Assembly (NCBI GenBank): GCA_003513495.1
Contig: DOPM01000028.1
Span: forward strand, 1 to 64,000
Source of the DNA: Desulfosporosinus sp.
GTDB taxonomy: Bacteria; Bacillota; Desulfitobacteriia; Desulfitobacteriales; Desulfitobacteriaceae
DNA length: 64,000 nucleotides
Direction: 5' to 3'
A program made the translations under genes and the position numbers. Below are positions 8,134-17,286 of the stretch, in pieces (the stretch's first letter is position 1; each line of letters opens with the position of its first letter). Below the pieces are notes generated by a model. It worked only from the letters and a program-made list of their open reading frames with translations, made no database searches and was not told where the DNA came from.

Positions 8134-9303
8134 TCACCTAAAGCCATTTACGAGCTGTAATTGATTCATAGGGGTTCCGATATCTAACCTTCCCCAATCC
8201 GGTTTTCCAACAATTTGAGAATTTTCACGGGTCGCCATACGATAGACCTCTAGCCTTGGAATTCCAGCTTGTATCATCCAGTCTAACTCATCATAAAAGC
8301 CTTCTGCGTGAGGTACTCGATAGGCACCTGCATCTGTACCAACACCCATTCGGACATCTAGACAGTAAGCCTCATAGATTCTAGATAATTGTCCCTCTAG
8401 AATACGTTTCAAGGTATCAATTTCGAGGCTGGAGTATCGATCCGAAGGATATTTGAGAATATTTCCGATGGGTGCCACGGTAGGGACCCAAGCAATATTC
8501 TTTTTTTTCATCAATTCAAGCTGTCCGGTTGTTATGTAATATCCATGTTCAATGGAATCCACTCCTGCAGCAATCGCTACCGAGATCCCCTCTTCTCCAC
8601 TAGCATGAGCCATGACAAGTTTCCCTCGTTCATGAGCCGATTCGACCAACCCTTTTAATTCCTCGACTGTCCATTGAGTTGGGCCTACCTTGTGAAAAGC
8701 ATCAAACCGAATTAGTCCAGTGACGATGACTTTAAGCTGGTCTAGTCCTTGGTCAAAGAAACCACTTTCCTTGTCTCGCCAGTCTAAGAAATCAATAAAA
8801 CCACGACCGAGAAAACGGCCGTACATACCCGCTCTATTCACAGCTTCCCGTACTGAAATAATCCCCGGTCCAGACCAAACTCCTTCCCTCACCTTGTTTT
8901 TCGCCATCCATGAAAAGCCAGGCAAGTCACCACCATCACGAATACCCACAATTCCCATCTCTAGATATCGCTGTAAATATCTTTCGATGTTATCCTCTAT
9001 TAAAGATGGCTGAGCCCAATTTTCCAAACACTGATAAAAATCAAGGCTGTCCAAAGCTAGATGGACATGAACATCTATCCATCCCGGTAAGAGAAAATAG
9101 GAATTCCATTGCAAGGATGATATTTTGGCACAACTCTCCAAAGAATCTAATGTCTCCAAGGTGTTGACCTTGCCATCCTTCCATTTTAGGCTTACGGGAT
9201 GAGAACATAAATCTAGCTGAGGACTCCAATACCCAGCGATTATTGCTTCTCCCTCTCTAGGAATTTCAACCATTTTCCGTTCTGAACTACACGAAATATA
9301 CAT
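8134..9303 (-). CDS. metal-dependent amidohydrolase
   Basis: 389 residues from ATG 9303 (AAAGGAG upstream). A longer in-frame GTG at 9342 lies inside the terminator hairpin and is unlikely. Conserved metal ligands are visible: DVHVHLAL (first H-x-H), VMAHASGEEG, IEHGYYI and GTDAGAYRVPHAEG (the final Asp). It therefore belongs to the imidazolonepropionase/prolidase-like amidohydrolase group, which hydrolyses C-N bonds in cyclic or peptide-like substrates. I expect a metal-bridging carboxylated Lys or Glu but could not place it. Substrate unknown; it follows the aminotransferase gene but is separated from it by a terminator. Confidence 0.8.
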   Translation of the reverse strand: MYISCSSERKMVEIPREGEAIIAGYWSPQLDLCSHPVSLKWKDGKVNTLETLDSLESCAKISSLQWNSYFLLPGWIDVHVHLALDSLDFYQCLENWAQPSLIEDNIERYLQRYLEMGIVGIRDGGDLPGFSWMAKNKVREGVWSGPGIISVREAVNRAGMYGRFLGRGFIDFLDWRDKESGFFDQGLDQLKVIVTGLIRFDAFHKVGPTQWTVEELKGLVESAHERGKLVMAHASGEEGISVAIAAGVDSIEHGYYITTGQLELMKKKNIAWVPTVAPIGNILKYPSDRYSSLEIDTLKRILEGQLSRIYEAYCLDVRMGVGTDAGAYRVPHAEGFYDELDWMIQAGIPRLEVYRMATRENSQIVGKPDWGRLDIGTPMNQLQLVNGFR

Positions 9304-9325
9304 TATTCGGTTTAACTCCTTTATC

Positions 9326-9371
9326 AAAAGAGCAAGAAGCACCGCGGAGGGTTTAGCTTCTTGCTCTTTTT
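9326..9371 (-). terminator. terminator of the aminotransferase gene
   Basis: AAAAGAGCAAGAAGC (9327-9341) pairs with GCTTCTTGCTCTTTT (9356-9370) around a GC-rich loop. It lies between the aminotransferase stop (9415) and the amidohydrolase ATG (9303). Confidence 0.85.
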
Positions 9372-9414
9372 CATTGATAAAAACTATTTGACTTATACGT
9401 CAATATATGAATCT

Positions 9415-10602
9415 TTATTTTTTCAATTCTTCAATTAATGCCTTAAAACCTGGTAATGATTTTTCAATGGTTTTGTAAGCAACACAATAGGCAATACGAA
9501 CATAGCCTGGGCAGCCAAAGGCACTGCCAGGAACAATTAGAATATTCTTCTTATTAGCCATTCGGCAGAACTCTGCTTCATTCTCAATGGGAGATTTAAC
9601 AAACATGTAAAAAGCACCTTCTGGTTTAATACATTCATAGCCATAGGATAAGAGGGCATTATAGAACAGTTCCCGATTCCTATTATAGATCTCGAGATCC
9701 ACCTTAGCATCTAAGCACTTGGCAATAACGCGTTGAAATAATGACGGAGCATTTACGAACCCTAGAATTCGATTAGCAATATTAGCCGCCGAAATAATAT
9801 TCTCAAAATCAGCCGCCTGATCAGAAATCACTAAGTAGCCTATACGTTCTCCAGGTAGGGAAAGTGATTTACTAAACGAGTATCCTATGATTGTGTTTTC
9901 ATAGTATTTTGAAAGATAGGGCACTTCAATGTTATCATAAGCAAGTTCCCGATACGGTTCGTCAGAAACAATATAAATATCCGTGCCAAATTCCTTTTGC
10001 TTCTCCTTAAGTATTCCCGAGAGCTTAATAATGGTTTCTTCAGAATAGATAACACCTGTTGGGTTATTAGGAGAATTGATGATAACCGCTTTAGTCTTAG
10101 GAGTAATTTTCTCTTTAAATTCTTCAAGATTAGGCTGGAAATCAATCGTATTTGGGGATATTATGACTAGTTCACCCTCGTAGTTTTTAACATAGCTCCT
10201 ATATTCTCCGAAAAAAGGTGCGAAAGTAATAACCTGATCCTCAGGGTTAAGTAAAGTCTTGAAAATGACGTTTAAGCCACCTGCGGCTCCAACGGTCATA
10301 ATAATATTATTATGAGTAAATGTAGTATCAAATTTATCATTAATCGATTTAGCGATGGCTGCTCTTACATCTTCATAGCCCGAGTTATTCATGTACCCAT
10401 GAACACCTGCAGCTTCTCCATCATTAACTATCTCCAAAATTGCCTTCTTCACATCTTCAGGTGGTTTGACATTGGGGTTTCCAAGGCTAAAATCAAAAAC
10501 GTTTTCTGCGCCGTGAATTCCTGCCAATCGTTTTCCTTCCTCAAACATGGCACGAATAACAGAACTATTTTGCACCTGCTCTTGCATTTTTTTTGATATC
10601 AT
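9415..10602 (-). CDS. class I/II pyridoxal-phosphate aminotransferase
   Basis: 395 residues, the normal length for fold-type I aspartate aminotransferases. NSPNNPTGVIYSEE is the conserved Asn-Pro block, SDEPYRELAYD holds the Asp/Tyr that contact PLP, and YSFSKSLSLPGERIGY carries the Schiff-base lysine. R-I-A-Y near the C-terminus has the substrate-carboxylate arginine. It transfers an amino group between an amino acid and a 2-oxoacid; the sequence alone does not settle aspartate, alanine or aromatic specificity. Single-gene unit ended by the terminator at 9326-9371. Confidence 0.9.
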   Translation of the reverse strand: MISKKMQEQVQNSSVIRAMFEEGKRLAGIHGAENVFDFSLGNPNVKPPEDVKKAILEIVNDGEAAGVHGYMNNSGYEDVRAAIAKSINDKFDTTFTHNNIIMTVGAAGGLNVIFKTLLNPEDQVITFAPFFGEYRSYVKNYEGELVIISPNTIDFQPNLEEFKEKITPKTKAVIINSPNNPTGVIYSEETIIKLSGILKEKQKEFGTDIYIVSDEPYRELAYDNIEVPYLSKYYENTIIGYSFSKSLSLPGERIGYLVISDQAADFENIISAANIANRILGFVNAPSLFQRVIAKCLDAKVDLEIYNRNRELFYNALLSYGYECIKPEGAFYMFVKSPIENEAEFCRMANKKNILIVPGSAFGCPGYVRIAYCVAYKTIEKSLPGFKALIEELKK

Positions 10603-10842
10603 GGGTCATCATACCTTTCTCATTAGCTTTATACCACAAAAACGGGGGTAAGGGGAGCTTAATCCTAGTCCCATCCGGAACGTAACAATCAAGCCTGAAT
10701 CAACCTACATAAACTGTATGTGTATGAGGTGCTTCATTTATTAGTATTATAACATATTTTAAGTAATTTCTAAGTATTGCTGTTATAAGATAGCTAACAA
10801 CCTTTTGGATATCTTCTATAGTAAAAGTAAATATTAAATAAT

Positions 10843-11457
10843 TTAGATCTCTAACCTTAGACTATTATTACGTTTCAAAATGCGATAGTAACAAAAAGTC
10901 GAAGTGATGAACGCTGCCAAAATCTTTACAATAAGATCTGTCGATGTGTCTTCAAGCCCGCCCTTTACCATACTCGTTTTGAAAAAGTAATCCCCCATGA
11001 ATTCTAATATTTCCCATAAAGCACCTGAGGCAATGGTAAAACTAAATGCAACTATCGATCTAAATAACGTAAATCGTTGATTCGTCGTTTCTTGTTCTTT
11101 TCTGATAACCCCTCTCATAAGATGCCAGGCAATTATCACCCCATAGCTGCCAAAAATGGCATGCAAAAATAAATCCCACCACCAAAAAATTTGATAAAAA
11201 TTCATAATTTCTCCAAAGTATTGGGCTAGTACAATAAATATTAATGTTATGATCTGAAAGCTAGAAGGTAACATTATATTCTTTAGGTTAGCAATCCACG
11301 TAATAATGAAAGGCAAAATAAGACATACCATAGCGAGCAAAACCAAGAGTACGGTTTTCCATTCTCTTGATAGGATATCTACTAAAGCAGTTACTATTAG
11401 AATTAACTCAAACAAGACAGCAAGTCCAATTGCAGACTTATTGTTATGATTATTCAT
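10843..11457 (-). CDS. polytopic membrane protein, DUF2238/YjdF-like
   Basis: 204 residues with about five or six hydrophobic segments. WWWDLFLHAIFGSYGV and SGALWEILEFMGDYFF resemble the conserved W-D-x-x-L-H and A-x-W-E-I-x-E-x-x-D blocks of DUF2238 (YjdF) inner-membrane proteins. The function of that family is not known. AGGTTGAA precedes the ATG. The gap to the MutL-like gene upstream is 28 bases, so the two may be co-transcribed. Confidence 0.65.
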   Translation of the reverse strand: MNNHNNKSAIGLAVLFELILIVTALVDILSREWKTVLLVLLAMVCLILPFIITWIANLKNIMLPSSFQIITLIFIVLAQYFGEIMNFYQIFWWWDLFLHAIFGSYGVIIAWHLMRGVIRKEQETTNQRFTLFRSIVAFSFTIASGALWEILEFMGDYFFKTSMVKGGLEDTSTDLIVKILAAFITSTFCYYRILKRNNSLRLEI

Positions 11458-11485
11458 TTCAACCTATACTCCTTCACAGTGACGT

Positions 11486-12385
11486 TTAGTTCTCTACTCC
11501 GAAGGACTCACGCAAAAGCTCCCAGGCTCCTGCTCTGTAGGTCGATGCTAAAACTCCCAAGGAGGCCATTAGACAATCTTTATCTAACATTACTGCTATG
11601 CCTTCGTGAGAAAGCAAAGGATGGTTCATCTCCTTAATGCTTTCCTTCATAATATCAAGGGCATTTGGCAGCTGGGTGAGAGCCAACCCGGTTCCAACGA
11701 TCCACCTGATCCGCCTTAAATTCTGCATCTCGACGCTTAAAACACTATTCCTATCTTTGATAAATCCACTACTATGCCTTTGCAGTGCTATTGATACTGC
11801 CGCAGAAACCAGCTCTGCGTTAAGGGCTATCTTTTCTGTCGTCTCAAGTTCAGAGTTTAAAATTTCCTTCCAATCCTGGCCATAATGCTCCTTTATTCTA
11901 CCTTCACCTATGAGTTTCACTAAGGTCAAAGCAGGTATTCTTAAGCCAAGATCTTCCTCAACTGTTTGTTGAGCTAATCGTTTCGCAGTTATCGAGTATA
12001 CCGTAGTCGATGCACCACTTACGTCAAGCACTATAACATCCCCAACTTCTTCATAAATCAGTTGAGCTGACTTCATGATTGCTTGCGGAGCAGTAAAAAT
12101 ACGGCCTTCACAATTAAATTCGCTGAAACTAGTTTCCTGAATTACACTTTGTTCCGTTAGCCAACTTATAACATATAAAGGTATTTCCTCCAACGAACCT
12201 GCCGGCCCAATATTGTTTTCCAAATTACTAACAGCACATTTAACTCCAATTCCAATATCCCCATTATCTGCTGTCGTCGAGGAAATCCCTTGTCCAAGTT
12301 TCTTAGGATTTTCCGTATTTAAATCACCGAAAGCATTCACGACCGTCGACTTATTATCAATCTCGGCTACTAGAACCTTTAGCAT
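11486..12385 (-). CDS. MutL/GlmL-like ASKHA ATPase, short form
   Basis: 299 residues. The visible blocks are LVAEIDNKSTVVNAFG (a phosphate-1-like start), VGDVIVLDVSGASTTVYS (phosphate-2 of the actin/Hsp70 fold) and RWIVGTGLALTQLPN (the adenosine-site glycines). These match MutL/GlmL, the ATPase thought to serve coenzyme-B12 glutamate mutase. Family members are usually about 450-480 residues, so this one is clearly shorter. No mutase subunit (glmS, glmE) is in the window. It could be a divergent relative with another client. TAAGGAG is upstream of the ATG. Confidence 0.6.
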   Translation of the reverse strand: MLKVLVAEIDNKSTVVNAFGDLNTENPKKLGQGISSTTADNGDIGIGVKCAVSNLENNIGPAGSLEEIPLYVISWLTEQSVIQETSFSEFNCEGRIFTAPQAIMKSAQLIYEEVGDVIVLDVSGASTTVYSITAKRLAQQTVEEDLGLRIPALTLVKLIGEGRIKEHYGQDWKEILNSELETTEKIALNAELVSAAVSIALQRHSSGFIKDRNSVLSVEMQNLRRIRWIVGTGLALTQLPNALDIMKESIKEMNHPLLSHEGIAVMLDKDCLMASLGVLASTYRAGAWELLRESFGVEN

Positions 12386-12690
12386 TTTAATTCTCCTTAC
12401 TTAATGACATTTTCTAGGTATTATAGTACCCCGAAAACGAAACTTTTAAGACCTTCCTCTAGGCTCTCCTTCACGAGTTCGTTGATTCTATTTTACCGTA
12501 TAATTACTTAAGAAGTTTTAAATGGTATATATACCAACAACTTGTACTATATTTTTACGTTGTCAGCATGTATACTTCACTGAGCAAGGGGCTTATTGCA
12601 GCATATGTAATTTAACTGGAACAACTTTAGTGAAAGCAACGGTCGAAAAAACTATATGTTTTAAAACTAATACAAGAAAGGGGTATTCAT
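12386..12690. other. intergenic region between divergent mutL-like and NlpC/P60 genes
   Basis: 305 bases without a convincing gene. It holds a perfect 14-bp palindrome, TGGTATATATACCA, at 12523-12536, which may be an operator for one or both divergent genes. NlpC/P60 genes are often controlled by c-di-AMP or c-di-GMP riboswitches; I looked for their conserved blocks and do not see them. Confidence 0.4.
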
Positions 12691-13344
12691 GTGAAAAAAA
12701 GCATTATATTAATGACCTTAGTAATAATGACAATTTTGGCCTCTGCTTCTGGAGCCCAAGCGGCTATACTAAAAGTAGGATCAACTGGCTCAGATATCCG
12801 CCTGTTGCAATCAGAACTTCAAGCCTTAAGTTATAATGTTGGTCCATTAGATGGAATTTTCGGAACAAAAACCAAGGCTGCCGTTATCGCGTTTCAACGT
12901 GATAAAAACCTGTTAGTCGATGGTGTTGTCGGACCACAAACTCAAGCAGCCTTACAGATTGCAACTCGTTCACCTCAGGGAAAAACGGAGCAAATTATTA
13001 ACACAGCCAAAAGTTTTCTAGGCGTTCCCTACAGATGGGGAGGTACCACTCCAGCGGGATTTGACTGCTCTGGTTTTACACGCTATGTTTTTGCTAGCCA
13101 AAATATTAGTTTACCACGTGTTAGTGTGGATCAATACGCTATAGGAACACCAGTGAGCTTCAGTGATCTTATTCCAGGCGACTTGGTTTTCTTTAACATC
13201 ACCTCGGGAAAACAAGTCAGTCATGTAGGAATCTTTCTAGGAAATAATGAATTTATCAGTGCAACGAGTAGTAAGGGAGTTGCTATTTACCCCTTTACCC
13301 CTTACTGGACCAACACGTATGTTGGAGCAAAACGCGTCTATTAA
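12691..13344 (+). CDS. secreted peptidoglycan endopeptidase (PG-binding + NlpC/P60)
   Basis: 217 residues. A signal peptide (about 1-25: two Lys, a hydrophobic run, then A-Q-A-A) is followed by a peptidoglycan-binding domain (about 28-85: GSDIRLLQSELQALSYN, DGIFGTKTKAAVIAFQ) and an NlpC/P60 domain (about 97-217). The catalytic Cys is in FDCSGFTRYVF and the His in VSHVGIFLG. It would cut gamma-D-glutamyl-diaminopimelate links in the cell wall outside the membrane. The start is GTG with GAAAGGGG upstream. Possibly linked to sporulation or germination, but not shown. Confidence 0.92.
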   Translation: MKKSIILMTLVIMTILASASGAQAAILKVGSTGSDIRLLQSELQALSYNVGPLDGIFGTKTKAAVIAFQRDKNLLVDGVVGPQTQAALQIATRSPQGKTEQIINTAKSFLGVPYRWGGTTPAGFDCSGFTRYVFASQNISLPRVSVDQYAIGTPVSFSDLIPGDLVFFNITSGKQVSHVGIFLGNNEFISATSSKGVAIYPFTPYWTNTYVGAKRVY

Positions 13345-13382
13345 GGTCCTGACTCGAATTCAATATTTTCTTACTAATTTTG

Positions 13383-13410
13383 AAGGCCACGCAACCGCGT
13401 GGCCTTTTCG
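13383..13410 (+). terminator. terminator after the NlpC/P60 gene
   Basis: AAGGCCACGC and GCGTGGCCTT form a perfect 10-bp stem with an AACC loop followed by TT. It ends the NlpC/P60 transcript and lies about 100 bases before the convergent MFS gene stop. Confidence 0.85.
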
Positions 13411-13512
13411 ATTTCTGCCCAATTCATTTGCTACAAAGCTAAGTCAATAAGTCCCAAGCGCTTATTCATAAGATCGTCATCAACCTTTGAGTCCTGTTTG
13501 TTCTTATTCTCA

Positions 13513-15087
13513 TTATGACTTACTGTACTTAACCGAAGTGCGAAGGGGAACTTCCTTAAGGAAAAAGGTTAGTACGAACGCCACAACTAATACGATCGTT
13601 CCAGTTATGAAGACATTCGATAAGGAAGCAGCTAAGGCCTCCCGTAAGCTTTCGATAAGCTGTGTAAAGACAGGTTGTATTGGGATAGGCAAGCTGTTTT
13701 GAATATCAATAAGTTTCGTTTGGTCTAGTAAGATTTGGGGATTTTTAAATTGGACTAGCTTTTCAGCCATCGCTGGATCTAGTGATACCGAATTAATACT
13801 ACTATTAATAGAGGTTAACCCTTTCATTTTGGTTGTGATACTTGTTGAAAGAATGGTACCCATAACAGCTATACCCATAGTCCCGCCAAGGTTGCGAAAT
13901 AATTGCACAGAAGCTGTAGCCACTCCTAAATCTTTTGAATCAACTGAATTTTGGACAGAGATCATAAAGACGGGCATGCTAAGCCCGAGACCAAAACCGA
14001 ATATAGCCATACTGAGCGCGGCCAAAAGGATACTATTCATTATAGACATTAAAAACATTCCTAAAACCATGATAGCCGTTCCAATGAGTGCCATTTTTTT
14101 ATATTTACCCGTCTTAGTCATCCGACGTCCTGAAAAGGCACTCAAAGTAAACATACTTATAGACATAGGCATAGTGACATAACCCGCATAGGTTGCCGAA
14201 ACACCCATAACTCCCTGAACATAAAACGGCATATACATAAGTGCACCCATCATTCCAGCAAACATTAGGAAGCCAACCATATTCGAAATAATTACCACTC
14301 TATTCTTAAATAAGTATAGTGGAAGAACCGGGGTTTTCACCTTAGTTTCAACGAAGATAAACAGAGCTATAGAAACAACAGCAACTATTAAGAGTACTAA
14401 AATTCGAGATGATCCCCACGGATACTTTGTTCCTGCCCAAGAGAATACAAGTAACATCGGAACAATTGTAAGAGTTAGAAATAAGGAACCTAAATAATCG
14501 ATAGACTCTGACTCTCGACGCTGAGTTCTAGGGAAAAGAATCAGAATCATAAAGAAGGCAATAAATCCAAGAGGAAGGAAAAACCAAAATACCCAGTGCC
14601 AGTCCATATGATCCACAATATATCCTCCAAAACCTGGACCTAGGATACTAGATATTCCGAAAACAGCGCTCATGAGTCCAGCCCATCGTCCTCTTTCACG
14701 CGGTGAGAATAAATCCCCAATGGCTGTAAAAGCTGTAGCCATGATAATACCAGCCCCTACCCCCTGAACCCCTCGGTAAACAATCAATTGAAAAATATCC
14801 TTAGAGGTTCCGGACAAGAAAGCACCAATCATAAAAATTACAATTCCTGATAAGATGAAAGGCTTTCGACCATAGATATCTGAGAGTTTTCCGACCAGGA
14901 TCGTAGAGATCGTTGAAGCTAATAGGTAGATTGATATAATCCAAGTATAATAATCCATACCACCGAGTTTAGCGATAATACGAGGTAAGGCCACACCAAC
15001 AATTGTTTGGTTAATCGAAGAAAAAAACATGGCTACAATGATGGCAATCATTATCGTGATTTTACGCTGATAGGATAACTCTTCCAT
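13513..15087 (-). CDS. MFS multidrug exporter, DHA2/EmrB-QacA family
   Basis: 524 residues with about 14 predicted membrane helices, the DHA2 layout. GKLSDIYGRKPFILSG is the motif-A loop between helices 2 and 3, and FGISSILGPGFGGYIVD matches motif C of proton antiporters. Members export drugs or dyes in exchange for protons. GGAGGAACG precedes the ATG. No TetR or MarR regulator is adjacent, so control is unclear. Closest well-known relatives would be EmrB, QacA and LfrA types; the substrate cannot be read from sequence. Confidence 0.9.
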   Translation of the reverse strand: MEELSYQRKITIMIAIIVAMFFSSINQTIVGVALPRIIAKLGGMDYYTWIISIYLLASTISTILVGKLSDIYGRKPFILSGIVIFMIGAFLSGTSKDIFQLIVYRGVQGVGAGIIMATAFTAIGDLFSPRERGRWAGLMSAVFGISSILGPGFGGYIVDHMDWHWVFWFFLPLGFIAFFMILILFPRTQRRESESIDYLGSLFLTLTIVPMLLVFSWAGTKYPWGSSRILVLLIVAVVSIALFIFVETKVKTPVLPLYLFKNRVVIISNMVGFLMFAGMMGALMYMPFYVQGVMGVSATYAGYVTMPMSISMFTLSAFSGRRMTKTGKYKKMALIGTAIMVLGMFLMSIMNSILLAALSMAIFGFGLGLSMPVFMISVQNSVDSKDLGVATASVQLFRNLGGTMGIAVMGTILSTSITTKMKGLTSINSSINSVSLDPAMAEKLVQFKNPQILLDQTKLIDIQNSLPIPIQPVFTQLIESLREALAASLSNVFITGTIVLVVAFVLTFFLKEVPLRTSVKYSKS

Positions 15088-15304
15088 TATAATCGTTCCT
15101 CCGTATTTGCCCTCTTTCTATCTAAGATCAGTATTTTTTTAGGTTTAGTATAAAAGATCTGATAATTCTAAAATCAGTTCAAATATTAGTTTATCATTTA
15201 TATAGTAATTCGTCATATAAGAATTGGTTTAGTCGTGAAATTTTTTAAACTAATATAACTCCAATTATTATAAGAGCCCCCCCCCAAGATGTACTTGTTC
15301 ACAC

Positions 15305-15988
15305 TCAATAACTATTATTAGATCTTTGGTTTTTTTTCATTATCAACCATAAGTAGGGGTCCTTTAGCAACGCGCGTAATCTCTCCATATTTACGTAAAA
15401 AACCAGATCGAAAATTAACCCACCTAATACTATTGCAGATAAGAGATCTAAAATAACATGTTGCTTTATAAACTGGGTTGCTAAAATAATTAAGATGGCG
15501 TTGAAATAAACAATTGTTATATTCAAGTAATTTTTGGCAGGATACTTGTTAATCGCTTTAATCATTAAAAAGCTTAATAAGACATGAATACTTGGAAAGG
15601 CATTATATGGTTGGTCATTGCTATAAATAAACGCTATTAGCATCGTTAAAACGTCATCCCCAATAAGTTCTGGCCTAGGAACATGTGTCTGAAAAAAGAA
15701 ATAGCTTCCGTGAGATATCAATAGTCCAAGATTAATAGATAATAACGTCCGGTAATAGATATTCTTATCTTTCAGACAAAAGTAAGTTAAAGTTCCAAAT
15801 ATGAAGAAATACCAAGATATATAAGGTAAAACGAATAGTTTTAAAAAGGGAACTCCTTGGTCTATATCTGTAACTAAGCTATGGATGCCACGATTAGCAT
15901 TATTAAGCAGACTATATGGGATATTTGAAATTGGAATTGACAACATTAAGAAAAGAGGCATAAGACCTTTAATCATCTTTTTTTGCAT
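15305..15988 (-). CDS. PAP2-like membrane phosphatase/phosphotransferase
   Basis: 227 residues, about six membrane helices. NAFPSIHVLLS corresponds to the PSxH signature and FIKQHVILDLLSA to the final SRxxxxxHxxxD block in a degenerate form, while HVPRPE holds the RP of the first motif. Members dephosphorylate lipid phosphates or transfer phospho-alcohol groups. The preceding gene, 42 bases away, is a MurG-like glycolipid glycosyltransferase, so the pair probably acts on a lipid or glycolipid. Confidence 0.75.
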   Translation of the reverse strand: MQKKMIKGLMPLFLMLSIPISNIPYSLLNNANRGIHSLVTDIDQGVPFLKLFVLPYISWYFFIFGTLTYFCLKDKNIYYRTLLSINLGLLISHGSYFFFQTHVPRPELIGDDVLTMLIAFIYSNDQPYNAFPSIHVLLSFLMIKAINKYPAKNYLNITIVYFNAILIILATQFIKQHVILDLLSAIVLGGLIFDLVFYVNMERLRALLKDPYLWLIMKKNQRSNNSY

Positions 15989-16030
15989 CTCTATTATTTT
16001 CCTTTCGACTTATAACTTTGTTATACGGAA

Positions 16031-17029
16031 TCAACCGGTTCTCTGCTTATTTCTTAAATTCACCACTAATACAAGCATATTATTAACCGCTTGTTCTGCA
16101 GAGTGACCTTGTAAAGCGGATATTGCTTTCTCCCGAATTTTCTCAAGTTCCTCTGGATAGCCTATAAAGCGATCAAGTAATCCTTCCAATTCCATGTCTG
16201 AACTTGCAATCCGTCCCGCACCAATGCGTTGCACAAAACTTGCATTTTCTTCTTCCTGACCTGGTATGGGCTTATAGATGACAAGTGGTAGGTGCATCGT
16301 GAGTGCCTCAGTAACCGTTAAACCTCCAGACTTGGTTATAATTAAATCCGCTACAGACATTAGTTCCTCCATATTATCGACATACCCTAAGAGGACCAGA
16401 GGGTTACAGGCACTAGTAGCTACATCTTGCATCGAATGATACAATTTTTCATCATTCCCACATACAATAATTAGCTGTACTTGTCCTGAATCTGCAAGTT
16501 TTGTGCAGATTTTTTTGATGCTTTCAGAGTTTCCATACGCTCCCATTACGAGAAAGGTAGCAAGATCTGGATTAAGTCCTAGCTTGGAGATGATGGATTC
16601 TAGATCCTTCTCTTTTTCAAACTTAGGACTAATCGGTATTCCTGTCACGTGGATTCGTTGCTCAAGGATTCCCGCCGTCACTAACATTTCCTTAACCTCC
16701 TCACAGGCCACCATATACCGATCCACACCGGGATGTATCCAATGACCGTGAACCGTATAATCCGTAATTATAGTGACCACCGGAACCTGCAATATATGCT
16801 CTAATCTCAGTTGAGCTAGAATTGAAGAGACTGTTGGATAAGTGCATACAATTAGATCAGGATCAAATTCCTGAATGTATTTGAGGAAATTGGAGCGTCC
16901 TAGTTGATTTAAAAATCGGCAACGATAGCCCCCCTCAATAATCGTTTCTAACAACTCAAAAGTCCTAAACATGTCAAAAAACCGCAAATGTCTGATGACC
17001 TTAATCAAAAGGGCATTATGAGATGCCAT
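16031..17029 (-). CDS. MGDG-synthase/MurG-like glycosyltransferase, N-terminally short
   Basis: 332 residues of GT-B fold. DLIVCTYPTVSSILAQLR and VVTIITDYTVHGHWIHPGVD match the MGDG-synthase N-domain, and ITKSGGLTVTEALTMHLPLVIYKPIPGQEEENA is interrupted in my notes but clearly the UDP-sugar-binding C-domain. The family normally starts 30-50 residues earlier with a G-H-G-H/A-A-x-A-L glycine loop; here an in-frame TAG (about 30 bases upstream of the ATG) prevents that extension, and the ATG has no Shine-Dalgarno site. It may be a 5'-truncated gene. It should transfer a sugar to diacylglycerol or a similar lipid at the membrane. Confidence 0.75.
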   Translation of the reverse strand: MASHNALLIKVIRHLRFFDMFRTFELLETIIEGGYRCRFLNQLGRSNFLKYIQEFDPDLIVCTYPTVSSILAQLRLEHILQVPVVTIITDYTVHGHWIHPGVDRYMVACEEVKEMLVTAGILEQRIHVTGIPISPKFEKEKDLESIISKLGLNPDLATFLVMGAYGNSESIKKICTKLADSGQVQLIIVCGNDEKLYHSMQDVATSACNPLVLLGYVDNMEELMSVADLIITKSGGLTVTEALTMHLPLVIYKPIPGQEEENASFVQRIGAGRIASSDMELEGLLDRFIGYPEELEKIREKAISALQGHSAEQAVNNMLVLVVNLRNKQRTG

Positions 17030-17193
17030 AACTGCATTATAAGGTTTAGTTCTTAAAATATAGCAAGTCTAATTCTTAAGAATTTCTTAAAACAGATTAA
17101 ATCATTTTTGTATCTACTGAAGACACTATATGCCTCCACTTATGGTAGCTAAAGCTCTACTGCACTTAATTAATTTCTCTTACCATAATAGGC

Positions 17194-17238
17194 AAAGGAC
17201 CTGTACCACTCTCCACAAGCGATCACAGGTCCTTTTTA
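17194..17238. terminator. hairpin terminator, both directions
   Basis: AAAGGACCTGT (17194-17204) and ACAGGTCCTTT (17225-17235) pair perfectly over a 20-base loop; the T-run TTTTTAT is on the plus strand, with only a weak T-tract on the minus strand. It follows the kinase gene on the minus strand. Nothing on the plus strand upstream explains the better plus-strand tract. Confidence 0.65.
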
Positions 17239-17286
17239 TATATGCGGGAATATGCCATTGATAAAGCAAAAAACCTCTCCCTAAAA

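Noticed and set aside
12386..12690. c-di-AMP or c-di-GMP riboswitch upstream of the NlpC/P60 gene
   Set aside because: The conserved core blocks of these riboswitches are not visible; only a palindrome was found.
12522..12836. 104-codon plus-strand frame before and into the NlpC/P60 gene
   Set aside because: Overlaps the signal peptide region of a clear gene in another frame, starts within a palindrome and lacks a ribosome site.
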